This document shows, piece by piece, positions 1 to 6,973 of a DNA stretch of 16,959 nt. The notes beneath the pieces were generated by a model. The model was not told where the DNA came from, made no database searches, and saw nothing but the letters and a program-made list of their open reading frames with translations. Position 1 is the first letter of the stretch, and every line of letters starts with the position of its first letter. The position numbers and the translations under genes are program-made. The stretch is taken from positions 1 to 16,959 of the forward strand of contig JACZYK010000025.1 of the NCBI GenBank assembly GCA_022571135.1, in the 5' to 3' direction. The DNA comes from Bacteroidota bacterium. Lineage in GTDB: Bacteria > Bacteroidota > Rhodothermia > Rhodothermales > UBA10348.

Positions 1-1
1 C

Positions 2-985
2 GGCGACCGGGCTCGAAAACTGACGCTCGTCGAACACGGATTCCGCCTTCCGTCGGCTCTGGACAACCGGCCGATGACTTTCGAAGAATTCGAGGCGAGG
101 CAGCACCAGGTCATTTTTACGAGCGCGACTCCGGGCGACTACGAGCTCGAGCTGTGCCAGGGTGTTTTCGTCGAACAGATCATCCGGCCGACGGGCATTC
201 CGGATCCGACCGTAGAGATTCGACCTACGAAGAATCAGATCGACGATCTCCTGGAAGAGATACGCGTCGTCTCCGAACGCAACGAGCGCGTCCTGATTAC
301 AACGCTTACCAAGCGGATGGCAGAGGATCTGGCCGATTATCTGGACTCGTTCGGGGTCCGCGTCCGGTATCTGCATTCGGATATCGCCGCGCTCGACCGT
401 GTCCAGATTCTGAGGGGACTCCGCCTTGGCGAGTTTGATGTACTGATCGGCGTGAATCTCCTCAGAGAGGGCCTCGACCTTCCGGAGGTGTCCTTGGTCA
501 TCATACTGGACGCCGACAAAGAGGGATTCCTGCGAAGCGACCGCTCTTTAATCCAGACGGCCGGTCGCGCGGCCCGGAATATCAACAGCAAAATCCTCAT
601 GTACGCCGACAAGAAGACCGGTTCGATGGAACGCATGATCGACGAAACCGAGCGACGTCGAAAGATCCAGATCGCCTATAACGAGGAACACGGGATTACG
701 CCGCAGACCATTCGAAAGTCCATCGACCAGATCAAGGAAGGCACTATCATTGCAGAGGAGAAACACGAAGGAGGCGGTCCGGCATCGAGATACTACAGTG
801 GGCCCGACCAGTTGAAATCCATCGCCGATCCGGTTCTCAAGTACCTGACCGACGACCAGAAGAGAGATATGATCAAGCAGCTGAAAGCGGAGATGCTGGA
901 GGCAGCGGGTGATCTTAAATTCGAAAAAGCCGCGGAGCACAGGGACACGATTGCCCAACTCGTGGCAGAATTAGACAAAAAGTGA
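2..985 (+). CDS. uvrB: UvrABC system protein B, C-terminal half (partial)
   Basis: Damage-recognition helicase subunit of nucleotide excision repair; it works in the cytoplasm with UvrA and hands lesions to UvrC. The gene is cut by the window start. About 327 residues are visible, roughly half of the usual ~670, and reading is open from base 2 (GDRARKLTLVEHGFRLPS, then the familiar ALDNRP stretch). Helicase motifs of the second RecA-like domain are clear: FTSATPGDYE, VLITTLTKRMAEDL, YLHSDI, DVLIGVNLLREGLDLPEV and, as motif VI, QTAGRAARN. The YNEEHGITPQTI segment is typical of UvrB. The C-terminal coiled UVR motif (about the last 40 residues, DQKRDMIKQLKAEM then FEKAAEHRD) is the UvrC-contact domain. 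It ends in TGA just ahead of a lipoprotein gene. The visible part has no truncation or frameshift. The assignment is secure. Confidence 0.97.
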   Translation, partial: GDRARKLTLVEHGFRLPSALDNRPMTFEEFEARQHQVIFTSATPGDYELELCQGVFVEQIIRPTGIPDPTVEIRPTKNQIDDLLEEIRVVSERNERVLITTLTKRMAEDLADYLDSFGVRVRYLHSDIAALDRVQILRGLRLGEFDVLIGVNLLREGLDLPEVSLVIILDADKEGFLRSDRSLIQTAGRAARNINSKILMYADKKTGSMERMIDETERRRKIQIAYNEEHGITPQTIRKSIDQIKEGTIIAEEKHEGGGPASRYYSGPDQLKSIADPVLKYLTDDQKRDMIKQLKAEMLEAAGDLKFEKAAEHRDTIAQLVAELDKK

Positions 986-1070
986 CGCCGTACGACAGGG
1001 AGTCATATTGGATCCTGTGTGCTCTTTTGAGGTACACGAGGTGCTGAAGCAGAAATACCCGACTCGACCT

Positions 1071-1556
1071 ATGCAAGATAAGGACACCCTCACCGTCATC
1101 GCCGCCGCCTCACTTCTGGTCGCGATGAGTGCATGTTCAAGGCCTTATGTCGAGATCGAAGAGCCGACGGAGTCTCTGGTATTCGAGACGATCGGAGTGG
1201 GACAGCGTGGATTTGTGGCCGATACGCTGGAAACAGTCGTAAAAGACAGTCTGGTGTGGAGTGGGATGAGCGGGAATCTTTCCCCTCTCGAACCTTTCAA
1301 ACCGGTGGACTTTTCTCAGGCGATGGTAGGCTTGATTGCCATGCGTGTGGAATCCGGAGGGTACGCGATCGAGGTCGAATCCGTCGAGCTCGTGGCCGGC
1401 GAGATTGTCGTCTCGTACGTTCTCAATGAACCCGGTTCGGATTGTATAGCGCTGATGGCGGATGCGCTGGCGTTTCAGGCCGTGACGATCCGGCGCACAG
1501 AGGGAGACGTTCGCTTTGTTCGGAGAAATGAGAGTTACACGTGCAGCATCAACTAG
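1071..1556 (+). CDS. Small lipoprotein resembling the PrcB C-terminal domain
   Basis: Predicted 161-residue envelope lipoprotein. With the ATG at 1071 it begins with a short charged N-terminus, a hydrophobic run (LTVIAAASLLVAMSA) and Cys22, a loose lipobox (MSAC). A TTG at 1008 has AGGGAG five bases upstream and would add 21 residues, and a GTG at 1041 is also in frame. The 1071 start is preferred because it gives a normal lipoprotein signal. The mature part contains W-S-G near residue 64, then a P-VDFS segment, a GGYAIEVESVEL segment and a strand pattern ending VTIRR. This is how the PrcB C-terminal domain looks (named for a subunit of a Treponema protease complex). The family call is from the motif pattern only. 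Two further Cys residues could form a disulfide. Its stop overlaps the stop of the convergent ATPase gene. Function is unknown. Confidence 0.7.
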   Translation: MQDKDTLTVIAAASLLVAMSACSRPYVEIEEPTESLVFETIGVGQRGFVADTLETVVKDSLVWSGMSGNLSPLEPFKPVDFSQAMVGLIAMRVESGGYAIEVESVELVAGEIVVSYVLNEPGSDCIALMADALAFQAVTIRRTEGDVRFVRRNESYTCSIN

Positions 1557-2341
1557 AGATTAGAAGCGTTCTCGACCGTCTCGTCTTCTGCACGCTTCTT
1601 CGCGGCGTCTCTGATTTTTTGATCCAGATCGGGCCTGTCTACCCTCTCGTCCGACTCGATCTTGCCGTCCCGAAGTCGAATGATGCGCCGGGCGTGTAGG
1701 GCGATGTACTCTTCGTGGGTCACGACGATAATCGTATTTCCTTTCGCATAGAGGGACTCGAAGAGGTCAAGAATTTCTTCACCGGTCTTCGTATCCAGGT
1801 TTCCGGTCGGCTCGTCTGCCAGTAGAATAGACGGATTGTTGACGAGGGCGCGGGCGATCGAGACGCGTTGTCTCTGACCGCCGGAGAGTTCATTCGGCTT
1901 GTGATCCATGCGATCCGCAAGGCCGACATTCGCCAGGGAGATCTCGGCCATTTCACGCCGCCTCGACCTGGGGATTCCCGCATAAATGAGTGGCAGTTCT
2001 ACGTTACGCAGACAGTCGACCCGAGGCAGCAGATTAAACGTCTGGAAAACGAATCCGATTTCCCGGTTCCTCGCGGCCGCGAGTTCGTTGTCGTCCATTT
2101 CACTTACTTCGGCGCCGTTGAGCACGTATCGGCCGCTAGTGGGAATATCCAGACAACCGATGATGTTCATCATCGTCGATTTGCCGGATCCGGACGGACC
2201 CATTATCGCGACGTACTCGTTCGGGTAGACGGTGACGGTGACGCCGTCCAAAGCCCGGACTTCTTGCGAACCCATCTGGTAGATTTTCCGGATGTCATGA
2301 AGCTGAATGATCGGCTCGGGGCCTGGATTCGACGATTCCAT
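1553..2341 (-). CDS. ABC transporter ATP-binding protein, MacB/LolD type
   Basis: 262-residue nucleotide-binding subunit of an ABC machine of the MacB/LolD/FtsE class, which couples ATP hydrolysis at the inner membrane to export or lipoprotein release. Visible motifs are Walker A GPSGSGKST (48-56), Q-loop Gln100, signature LSGGQ (152-156), Walker B ILLADEP (172-178) with the D-loop GNLD, and switch His209 (VVTHE). The spacing and the GNLDTKTGEEI stretch are typical of this class. The last ~35 residues form a charged extension (DQKIRDAAKKRAEDE). It is the last gene of a minus-strand operon, 41 nt after the adaptor gene. No FtsX/MacB-type permease follows; the next gene is convergent and unrelated. 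The permease must be encoded elsewhere, or the ATPase serves another complex. The family is certain, the substrate is not known. Confidence 0.95.
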   Translation of the reverse strand: MESSNPGPEPIIQLHDIRKIYQMGSQEVRALDGVTVTVYPNEYVAIMGPSGSGKSTMMNIIGCLDIPTSGRYVLNGAEVSEMDDNELAAARNREIGFVFQTFNLLPRVDCLRNVELPLIYAGIPRSRRREMAEISLANVGLADRMDHKPNELSGGQRQRVSIARALVNNPSILLADEPTGNLDTKTGEEILDLFESLYAKGNTIIVVTHEEYIALHARRIIRLRDGKIESDERVDRPDLDQKIRDAAKKRAEDETVENASNL

Positions 2342-2382
2342 CGGAGGGCTCCAGTGTTTCGTTGACGGCTGTCGGGCAAAAA

Positions 2383-3840
2383 TCAGGAATCGTCGCCGGG
2401 GCGGTTTCGCTTCTGTTCTTTACGCTCCTCTACGAGATTACTCGGTTTGAGTGTCCGGCTTACGGCTCGATATGGGCCGATGATTACGGTTTCTCCCTCG
2501 CTTACACCGGACAGGATAACGACGTGGGTGTCATCGCTGATACCCGTCTCGACCTCTACCATCCTGGCTTTTCCGTCGATCATCAGAAATACCACGCGAC
2601 GCAGGTCTTCTTCGTCCTTGACGGGCTCATCGCGTTCCGAGTCTCCATCGGATTCCGAATCGCCATCGGACTTAGTCGATTCAGATGCCTTGCGTCCGGG
2701 CTCGTTCTCTATCGCATTGCCTTCGCTGTCGATCACCCCGTCTTTTCTGAGCTGATTGAAATCGCGGACCGTAACCGCCTGAATCGGCACGGCGATCGCC
2801 CTGTCGATCGTCTGCGTAAATACGTCCACCGTACCGCTCATACCGGGTCTGAAATTCGGCGTCTCGGACGACTCGATCGGGACTTCAGTGTTCGAGACGA
2901 CATCAGCCGCCCCCGACGATTCCATGGCCACGTTATGCGGATCCACCATGCGAATCTTCACGGGGAAATTGGTGACCTGTTCCTGGGTGCCCATGCCCAG
3001 GACGCGCGCCGAGTTGGCGATCTCGGTGACCACACCCCTGAACGTGCGATCCGGATAGGCGTCGATTTCCACGGCGGCGGTATCGCCGACCGACACATTC
3101 ACAACGTCGTTCTCGTTCACGTCGACTTCCAGTTCCATCCGGTTCAGACGCGCCACACGCATCATCTCCGTGCCGGCAAACTGGGACGTACCGACAACGC
3201 GCTCGCCCAATTCAACGTTTAGAATGGACACCGTGCCGTCCATCGGCGCGTAGATATTCGTCTTCGAGAGCTGCTCCTCGGCTTCGCGCAGGCGGGCCTC
3301 CGCAATCCTGACCGAGTACTGTGCCGCCTCCAGCGTTGCTTTGGATGTGGCCAGCCGGGTCGCCGCCAACTGGTAGTCTCTTTCAGAAATGGCATTGATC
3401 TCGAATAGCGCCTTCTGACGGTTCTCCTCCAGTTCGGCGTTCAGATAATCAGCTCGGAGTGATGCTTCATTCGCCTTCGACTGGAGTACGGAGGCGTCTG
3501 CCTGTTCGACCTGAGCTTGGTAGAAATCGGGTTTAATACGGGCCAGAAGCTGTCCTTGCCTTACCGCGTCACCCTCTTTTACCGGGAGCAAGATTATTTC
3601 ACCGGGGACGTCAGGGCTGATCTTCACCTCTATTTCCGGCTGCATCTTTCCCGATGCCGTCACGATCTGTGTAACGGATCGAATACCGACGGTCTCGATT
3701 TCCACCTCGGTCGCCCTGTCCCCCGAGCCCAGAATACCGGTGGCTGAGATGACGACTGCGACGATGACGATCAGTACCAGAAGAACCAGGATGAGGATGA
3801 AGATTCGTTTCGTTGCGTTCTTTTTTTTCTTCGTGGCCAT
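2383..3840 (-). CDS. HlyD/MacA-family periplasmic adaptor (membrane fusion protein)
   Basis: 485-residue adaptor that would bridge an inner-membrane transporter and the TolC-like channel encoded just upstream. The N-terminus is lysine-rich (MATKKKKNATKR) and followed by one membrane span (about 13-35). It then shows the first half of the lipoyl domain (about 70-103, VKISPDVPGEI and GDAVRQGQLLARI), an alpha-helical hairpin (about 104-192), the second lipoyl half (IYAPMDGTVSILNVELGE, 196-213), a beta-barrel domain and a membrane-proximal domain. It is longer than the usual ~400 residues because of two inserts: a Ser/Glu-rich one near 303-328, and an acidic repeat near 385-412 with SDGDSE twice in tandem just before the final domain. 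The gene starts 67 nt after tolC, with a hairpin in the gap, and precedes the ATPase gene. The substrate cannot be read from sequence. Confidence 0.93.
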   Translation of the reverse strand: MATKKKKNATKRIFILILVLLVLIVIVAVVISATGILGSGDRATEVEIETVGIRSVTQIVTASGKMQPEIEVKISPDVPGEIILLPVKEGDAVRQGQLLARIKPDFYQAQVEQADASVLQSKANEASLRADYLNAELEENRQKALFEINAISERDYQLAATRLATSKATLEAAQYSVRIAEARLREAEEQLSKTNIYAPMDGTVSILNVELGERVVGTSQFAGTEMMRVARLNRMELEVDVNENDVVNVSVGDTAAVEIDAYPDRTFRGVVTEIANSARVLGMGTQEQVTNFPVKIRMVDPHNVAMESSGAADVVSNTEVPIESSETPNFRPGMSGTVDVFTQTIDRAIAVPIQAVTVRDFNQLRKDGVIDSEGNAIENEPGRKASESTKSDGDSESDGDSERDEPVKDEEDLRRVVFLMIDGKARMVEVETGISDDTHVVILSGVSEGETVIIGPYRAVSRTLKPSNLVEERKEQKRNRPGDDS

Positions 3841-3868
3841 ATCGATGAGTATATGTCACGTCATCAAA

Positions 3869-3888
3869 CCGGACACCGGCCTGTCCGG
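3869..3888 (-). other. Intercistronic hairpin between the TolC-like and adaptor genes
   Basis: A perfect 7-bp inverted repeat, CCGGACA / TGTCCGG, with a 6-nt loop lies in the 67-nt gap. No T-run follows on the minus strand, so it is unlikely to be a full terminator. It could stabilise or attenuate the operon transcript; that role is inference. Confidence 0.45.
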
Positions 3889-3907
3889 ACTGAAGCCGTA
3901 CGTTGCG

Positions 3908-5308
3908 TCAATTAAACAGAGGCTGCGCCGGGTCCAGAACACCCTGGTAGTATTCGATCAGCTTTTGCTGAAATTGGAACCTGAAGATAGCCTGTACGCG
4001 CTGACTGGACCCGTTTACGAAGGCGGCGCGGGACTGTGTCAGTTCGACAAGAGTGGATGCGCCGATTTCATACCGTTCCTGTTCGACGAGTAGGGCTTGC
4101 TCTGCCGCCGTGAACTGCTTTTCTGTTACGTCCAGCCTCTTGATGGCAATCTGATAGTCCAGATAGGCCTGACGGACCTCCAGAGCAACCGACTGCTGCA
4201 GATTTTCGAGATCCAGTATGGCGTTGTCGTACTGGACACGGCTCCGCTCGACGCTGGTCTTCGTATTCCACCGGTTGAAGAGCGGAATCGACATGCTAAG
4301 GCTAAGCGATTTGGATTGGTTGATATCCAGCTGATCAGAGAAACTACATCCAAATAGTGATTCCGAACACGAAGTCCTGGATGAAAAGCTTCCGGAGAGG
4401 TTGATTCTCGGCAGGAACCCTGATTTCGCAATTCGGATTCCGTGCGCTGCGGCATCGATGTTGACTTCCTGAGAGCGCAGGTCGGGACGATTTTCAAACG
4501 CACTCCGCATAAGGTCGAGCGCCTGATATTCCTGGATACCGAGCGGTATGTCATCGGGATCTGGAACCACAAATTCATATTCACCGAGAGGATCCAGTTG
4601 GAGGGTCTGAATGAGGCGTGTTTTCGAGACCTCAAACTGACTCTGGGCATCCAGAAGTTGCGCTTCCGAGCTCGCCTGGGTCGCCTGCTGTTGATAGAGA
4701 TCCGACACGGCGCGCATGCCAACCCGCACGAACTCCTCTATGCGTTCGAGCTGCCTGGTCTGGGCCTCTACGTCTTCCTGTCGTATCCGGATGTTCTCAC
4801 CGGCCAGGATCACGTTCAGATAATTGTTGATCACATTGAAGACGACACTCTGGCGCGTGCGTTCGAACGTGTACTCCTGGCTTTCCAGAACCTTTTGTGC
4901 CTGCTGGAGTGATGCGACGTCGGCGAAGCCGTTGAAAATATTGATACTCGAACTGGCTCCCATATTGAAGCTGCTCGTCGTTCGCGTGTCAACGGCGAAC
5001 GTAACAGGGTTCTGGAACGATCCATAATTTCTTGACATGCCCGAAGAGAAGTTCAGGTTCGGAAGGAAGTCCGCACGCTCGGACTGTACGGTTATTTCCT
5101 GGCTCCTGAGGATGTTCTGTCCTCTCTTGATTGTGACGTTTCTTTCGAGCGCAATCAGGACCGCGTCGTCGAACGTAATGCGCTGTGCAGTCTGTTCCTG
5201 GGCGGTCGTGATGTCGGTGCCGGAGAGGCACGCGAGAATCAGAAACCCGCAAAACGATTTCGTAAGCGACGGGGATTTCAGACCGGGTATACTGAGTCGG
5301 GAGATCAT
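3908..5308 (-). CDS. TolC-family outer-membrane efflux protein
   Basis: Outer-membrane factor that forms the trimeric exit duct of tripartite exporters. With the ATG at 5308 it is 466 residues. The reading frame continues upstream to a TTG at 5368, but the 5308 start places the signal peptide properly (MISRLSIPG, then the hydrophobic core CGFLILACLSG and a probable cut near TTAQ). The mature protein has two tandem OEP repeats of long amphipathic helices. They begin with ITFDDAVLIALERNVTIK and, in the second half, with the ALDLMRSAFENRPDL stretch, a hallmark of the family. Length is normal for TolC. It is the first gene of the TolC-adaptor-ATPase operon. The segment around SGSFSSRTSCSESLFGC has two Cys, unusual in TolC proteins but probably in a surface loop. 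The family assignment is firm. Confidence 0.95.
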   Translation of the reverse strand: MISRLSIPGLKSPSLTKSFCGFLILACLSGTDITTAQEQTAQRITFDDAVLIALERNVTIKRGQNILRSQEITVQSERADFLPNLNFSSGMSRNYGSFQNPVTFAVDTRTTSSFNMGASSSINIFNGFADVASLQQAQKVLESQEYTFERTRQSVVFNVINNYLNVILAGENIRIRQEDVEAQTRQLERIEEFVRVGMRAVSDLYQQQATQASSEAQLLDAQSQFEVSKTRLIQTLQLDPLGEYEFVVPDPDDIPLGIQEYQALDLMRSAFENRPDLRSQEVNIDAAAHGIRIAKSGFLPRINLSGSFSSRTSCSESLFGCSFSDQLDINQSKSLSLSMSIPLFNRWNTKTSVERSRVQYDNAILDLENLQQSVALEVRQAYLDYQIAIKRLDVTEKQFTAAEQALLVEQERYEIGASTLVELTQSRAAFVNGSSQRVQAIFRFQFQQKLIEYYQGVLDPAQPLFN

Positions 5309-5386
5309 GGTGTCGGAATATGGGTTGGTTCCAATAACGGTACGGCGTTCCGTGTCACGAATGGCCAATGGCGCTCATGTTACCAA

Positions 5387-5394
5387 CAAACGTA
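5387..5394 (-). promoter_or_regulatory. Possible Bacteroidota -7 promoter element for the export operon
   Basis: On the minus strand this reads TACGTTTG, an exact match to the Bacteroidota sigma consensus TAnnTTTG, 78 bases upstream of the preferred tolC start. A convincing TTTG -33 element is not seen at the expected distance. An 8-mer match with four free or flexible positions can occur by chance, so this is tentative. Confidence 0.25.
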
Positions 5395-5527
5395 CCGGTC
5401 ATGCGCGAACGTACTTTGTCTAGACGTTCAGCCTCTATTATTCATTCCTCCGGGCCGGCAGATTCCGGGGAAGGGCGATTTACCGACTTATATATCAGCA
5501 AATCCTCCGAAGGAAGTTGCGGGCGCG

Positions 5528-5543
5528 TGTACGGGAACGTACA
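5528..5543. promoter_or_regulatory. Operator-like inverted repeat TGTACG-N4-CGTACA
   Basis: A perfect 6-bp inverted repeat with a GGAA spacer lies upstream of the export operon. An additional half-site CGTACA is at 5560-5565. AACGTAC also occurs at 5389-5395 and 5408-5414, nearer the gene. The shape is that of a dimeric repressor site. No regulator gene adjoins it, so the ligand and regulator are unknown. Confidence 0.35.
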
Positions 5544-5640
5544 GATCGTGTTGCGGATTCGTACACACAAGTCGCGCATAAGTCGCCGATGTAAAGAAAA
5601 CTGTCCAGAAATGCGGTCTTTGGCTCGCTTCGCCCGCTAA

Positions 5641-5758
5641 CAGCCCTGGGGGGCTCCCACAAATAACAAGAGCCACCAGTCTTCTCACCGCGCCCGCCTC
5701 CCGGTCCTGTTTCAGAGAGCCTCACAGAAGCAAGCTTCGTTCGTCTCTCATAAAACAG
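5641..5758. other. Structured non-coding stretch between the export operon and tRNA-Ser
   Basis: The roughly 490 bases between the tolC start and the tRNA contain no convincing gene. This part is rich in stem-loops. AGCCC/GGGCT (5642-5655) overlaps the alternative GGCTC/GAGCC (5652-5674). A longer nested arm pairs CTGTTT 5707-5712 with AAACAG 5753-5758, GAGAG 5715-5719 with CTCTC 5745-5749, and GAAGC 5727-5731 with GCTTC 5734-5738. An intrinsic terminator follows directly on the plus strand. It may be a small RNA, a tRNA trailer or a dispersed intergenic repeat; sequence alone does not decide. Confidence 0.4.
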
Positions 5759-5759
5759 T

Positions 5760-5793
5760 GCCCAACCCGCTGTCGCGGGCGGGGCGTTTTTTT
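5760..5793 (+). terminator. Strong intrinsic terminator, possibly bidirectional
   Basis: CCCGC-TGTC-GCGGG forms the upper stem and GCCC/GGGC the lower stem, followed by G and seven T on the plus strand. Read from the tRNA on the minus strand, the hairpin comes soon after the tRNA 3' end and is followed by the weaker run ACTGTTTTAT. It may therefore end the tRNA transcript as well. The strong T-tract implies some plus-strand transcript ending here, although no plus-strand gene is visible upstream. Confidence 0.75.
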
Positions 5794-5799
5794 GCTTTG

Positions 5800-5887
5800 C
5801 GGAGGGGGTGGGATTCGAACCCACGGTACGCGCAAACGTACGCCGGTTTTCAAGACCGGTGCATTCGACCAACTCTGCCACCCCTCC
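5800..5887 (-). tRNA. tRNA-Ser (anticodon UGA)
   Basis: Class II tRNA of 88 nt. The acceptor stem is GGAGGGG/CCCCTCC with discriminator G73, as expected for serine. The anticodon arm is CCGGT-CTTGAAA-ACCGG, giving anticodon TGA (reads UCA and other UCN codons). The long variable arm is GTACG/CGTAC, and the T arm is GTGGG-TTCGAAT-CCCAC. The 3' CCA is not encoded; GCAAAG follows CCCTCC. The 223 bases on its 5' side (5888-6110) hold no gene, and I see no clear promoter there. Confidence 0.97.
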
Positions 5888-6102
5888 ATTCATTTTGACG
5901 CAACTGAGCCCAGTTTTGGTCCACAGAGCGCAAAAACCAATTTCGCTGGCCTGGGGTGGGGAATAGTCTTGGCCTCGACAGCTTCGCGTGCTATCTCCAT
6001 CCTGTTGCATGACCTATCTGCATACTTAGCGAGCACCGACCCGACATGGGATACTCTTATGCTGTTGACTTTGGTAGCCATAAGCGTGCCAGGGTGAACG
6101 GG

Positions 6103-6120
6103 GGAGGAGTTCACTCCTCC
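6103..6120 (-). other. Hairpin enclosing the stop codon of the split gene
   Basis: GGAGGAG and CTCCTCC form a perfect 7-bp stem with a 4-nt loop, and the TGA stop of the minus-strand gene lies in that loop. There is no T-run behind it, so it would be a poor terminator; it may protect the 3' end of the mRNA. Confidence 0.4.
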
Positions 6121-6641
6121 GCCTTACCGTCCGCCTCTGACGACATAGCAAAGACCACAGAGTCCTGGAGAATGGGGCAGGTAGGGATCTCCTCCAAGAT
6201 GCGTTCCACCTCACGCCGAAATGCCTGGGAAAAGACCTCCCGCTCCCGGGTCCAGAATTCCTCGAAGGCCTTAATCTGTAGCAATGCTTTGAGGTTTTGG
6301 CGGAAGCCGTGCCACTCCTCATCCGAAAGCATGTCGCTGCGGTAGTGGAAGTGCACGTTCTCCCAGTTCCTCAGGCAGACGTAGCAATAACCCGACAACC
6401 GCAGCTACTCGTGATCTGCGAGCTCCTTCCCATCGAGATGGTCCTGGAACACCTGAGAGAAGCTTTCACTCTGGGCCCAAATCATGTTCGTGGCGATAAC
6501 GGATTCCACTATCGATTGCCGTGTAGCAGATCGTGACGAGCGAGTGTTCTCCCGAATCTGTACGGCCAAATACACGAGGGATACGACGACCCCGATGGCT
6601 GCGGCAACTTCGCTCACGGCTCCAATTGCATCCCAATTCAT
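6111..6641 (-). pseudogene. Hypothetical membrane-anchored protein interrupted by one in-frame TAG
   Basis: Read through, this is a 176-residue protein of a family known to me only as hypothetical. It starts MNWDAIGAVSEV, has one membrane helix (AAAIGVVVSLVYLAVQI), a basic RENTRSSRSATRQS segment, and a helical C-terminal part with RNWENVHFHYRSDML and FEEFWTREREVFS. The ATG at 6641 has GGAGAGG five bases upstream on the minus strand; an upstream start is possible but would lose this signal. A TAG at 6405-6407 splits the frame between ADHE and LRLSGYCY. Both halves are in the same frame and together match the usual layout, so a single base change explains the break. It could be a recent pseudogene, a sequencing error, or real readthrough; a restart at TTG 6398 would give only the C-terminal half. 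I do not know the function. Confidence 0.75.
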
Positions 6642-6771
6642 GGTGGCCTCTCCGATATAAGCATCAACTTTTCTATCACCCCTGCAGCCCGAAGTGTCGA
6701 GCACATGGAGTACACCCTAATGGGTATGCTATGGACCGATCGCCCTCCCATATTCAAAGCGCATACAATCC

Positions 6772-6888
6772 TTAGTTAATACAAGTGTAACAGCCACAAC
6801 GGCATGGGGCAATAGAGCGAGGCGACAATTCAGTTCCAACCTGAATACCATCAATCGGCATATCACTGGTCTGCATATCAAGAACCAT
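6772..6888 (-). CDS. Candidate 38-residue peptide with Cys-rich C-terminus
   Basis: An ATG at 6888 opens a 38-codon frame. The first ~22 residues are acidic and Cys-free (MVLDMQTSDMPIDGIQVG). The C-terminus packs four Cys into eight residues (CRCGCYTC, then IN and TAA). AAGGGA lies six bases upstream as a ribosome site, and a -10/-35-like pair lies just before it. A leader-like N-terminus with a Cys-dense tail is how precursors of ribosomally made, modified peptides (RiPPs) look, and also how some small metal-binding peptides look. No maturation enzyme, protease or immunity gene is in the window; the nearest exporter is the TolC operon, 1.5 kb away. The frame extends upstream without a better start. 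It may be chance, so coding status is uncertain and no family is recognised. Confidence 0.35.
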   Translation of the reverse strand: MVLDMQTSDMPIDGIQVGTELSPRSIAPCRCGCYTCIN

Positions 6889-6910
6889 CACGGTCCCTTC
6901 TTGAAAATTC

Positions 6911-6940
6911 CCTATACAGTGGAAGAGTCGGAAAGGGCAA
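6911..6940 (-). promoter_or_regulatory. Candidate promoter for the Cys-rich small peptide
   Basis: On the minus strand, TTGCCC (6935-6940) and TATAGG (6911-6916) are separated by 18 bp, each four of six matches to the classical -35/-10 boxes. They lie 22 bases upstream of the ATG at 6888. This is not the Bacteroidota TAnnTTTG type, so it is weak support. Confidence 0.25.
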
Positions 6941-6973
6941 AACCGGGAGCACGAAGTTGGAGTTCTCACTTGC

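Noticed and set aside
2362..3222. 286-codon plus-strand frame inside the adaptor gene
   Set aside because: It is antisense to the clearly coding adaptor, rich in His/Arg/Asp as expected for a shadow frame, and has no domain.
5488..5688. 66-codon minus-strand frame beside the structured region
   Set aside because: No ribosome site or family resemblance, and it coincides with the inverted repeats; a structural RNA or plain intergenic DNA explains the region better.
5825..5850. Resemblance of the tRNA variable arm (GTACG...CGTAC) to the upstream TGTACG/CGTACA dyad, as a possible att site
   Set aside because: The match is only the short palindromic core, there is no extended identity and no integrase gene nearby; coincidence is likelier.
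5495..6010. 171-codon minus-strand open frame running over the tRNA
   Set aside because: It spans the whole tRNA-Ser gene and the terminator hairpin and has no recognisable domain; it is a by-product of a GC-rich non-coding stretch.
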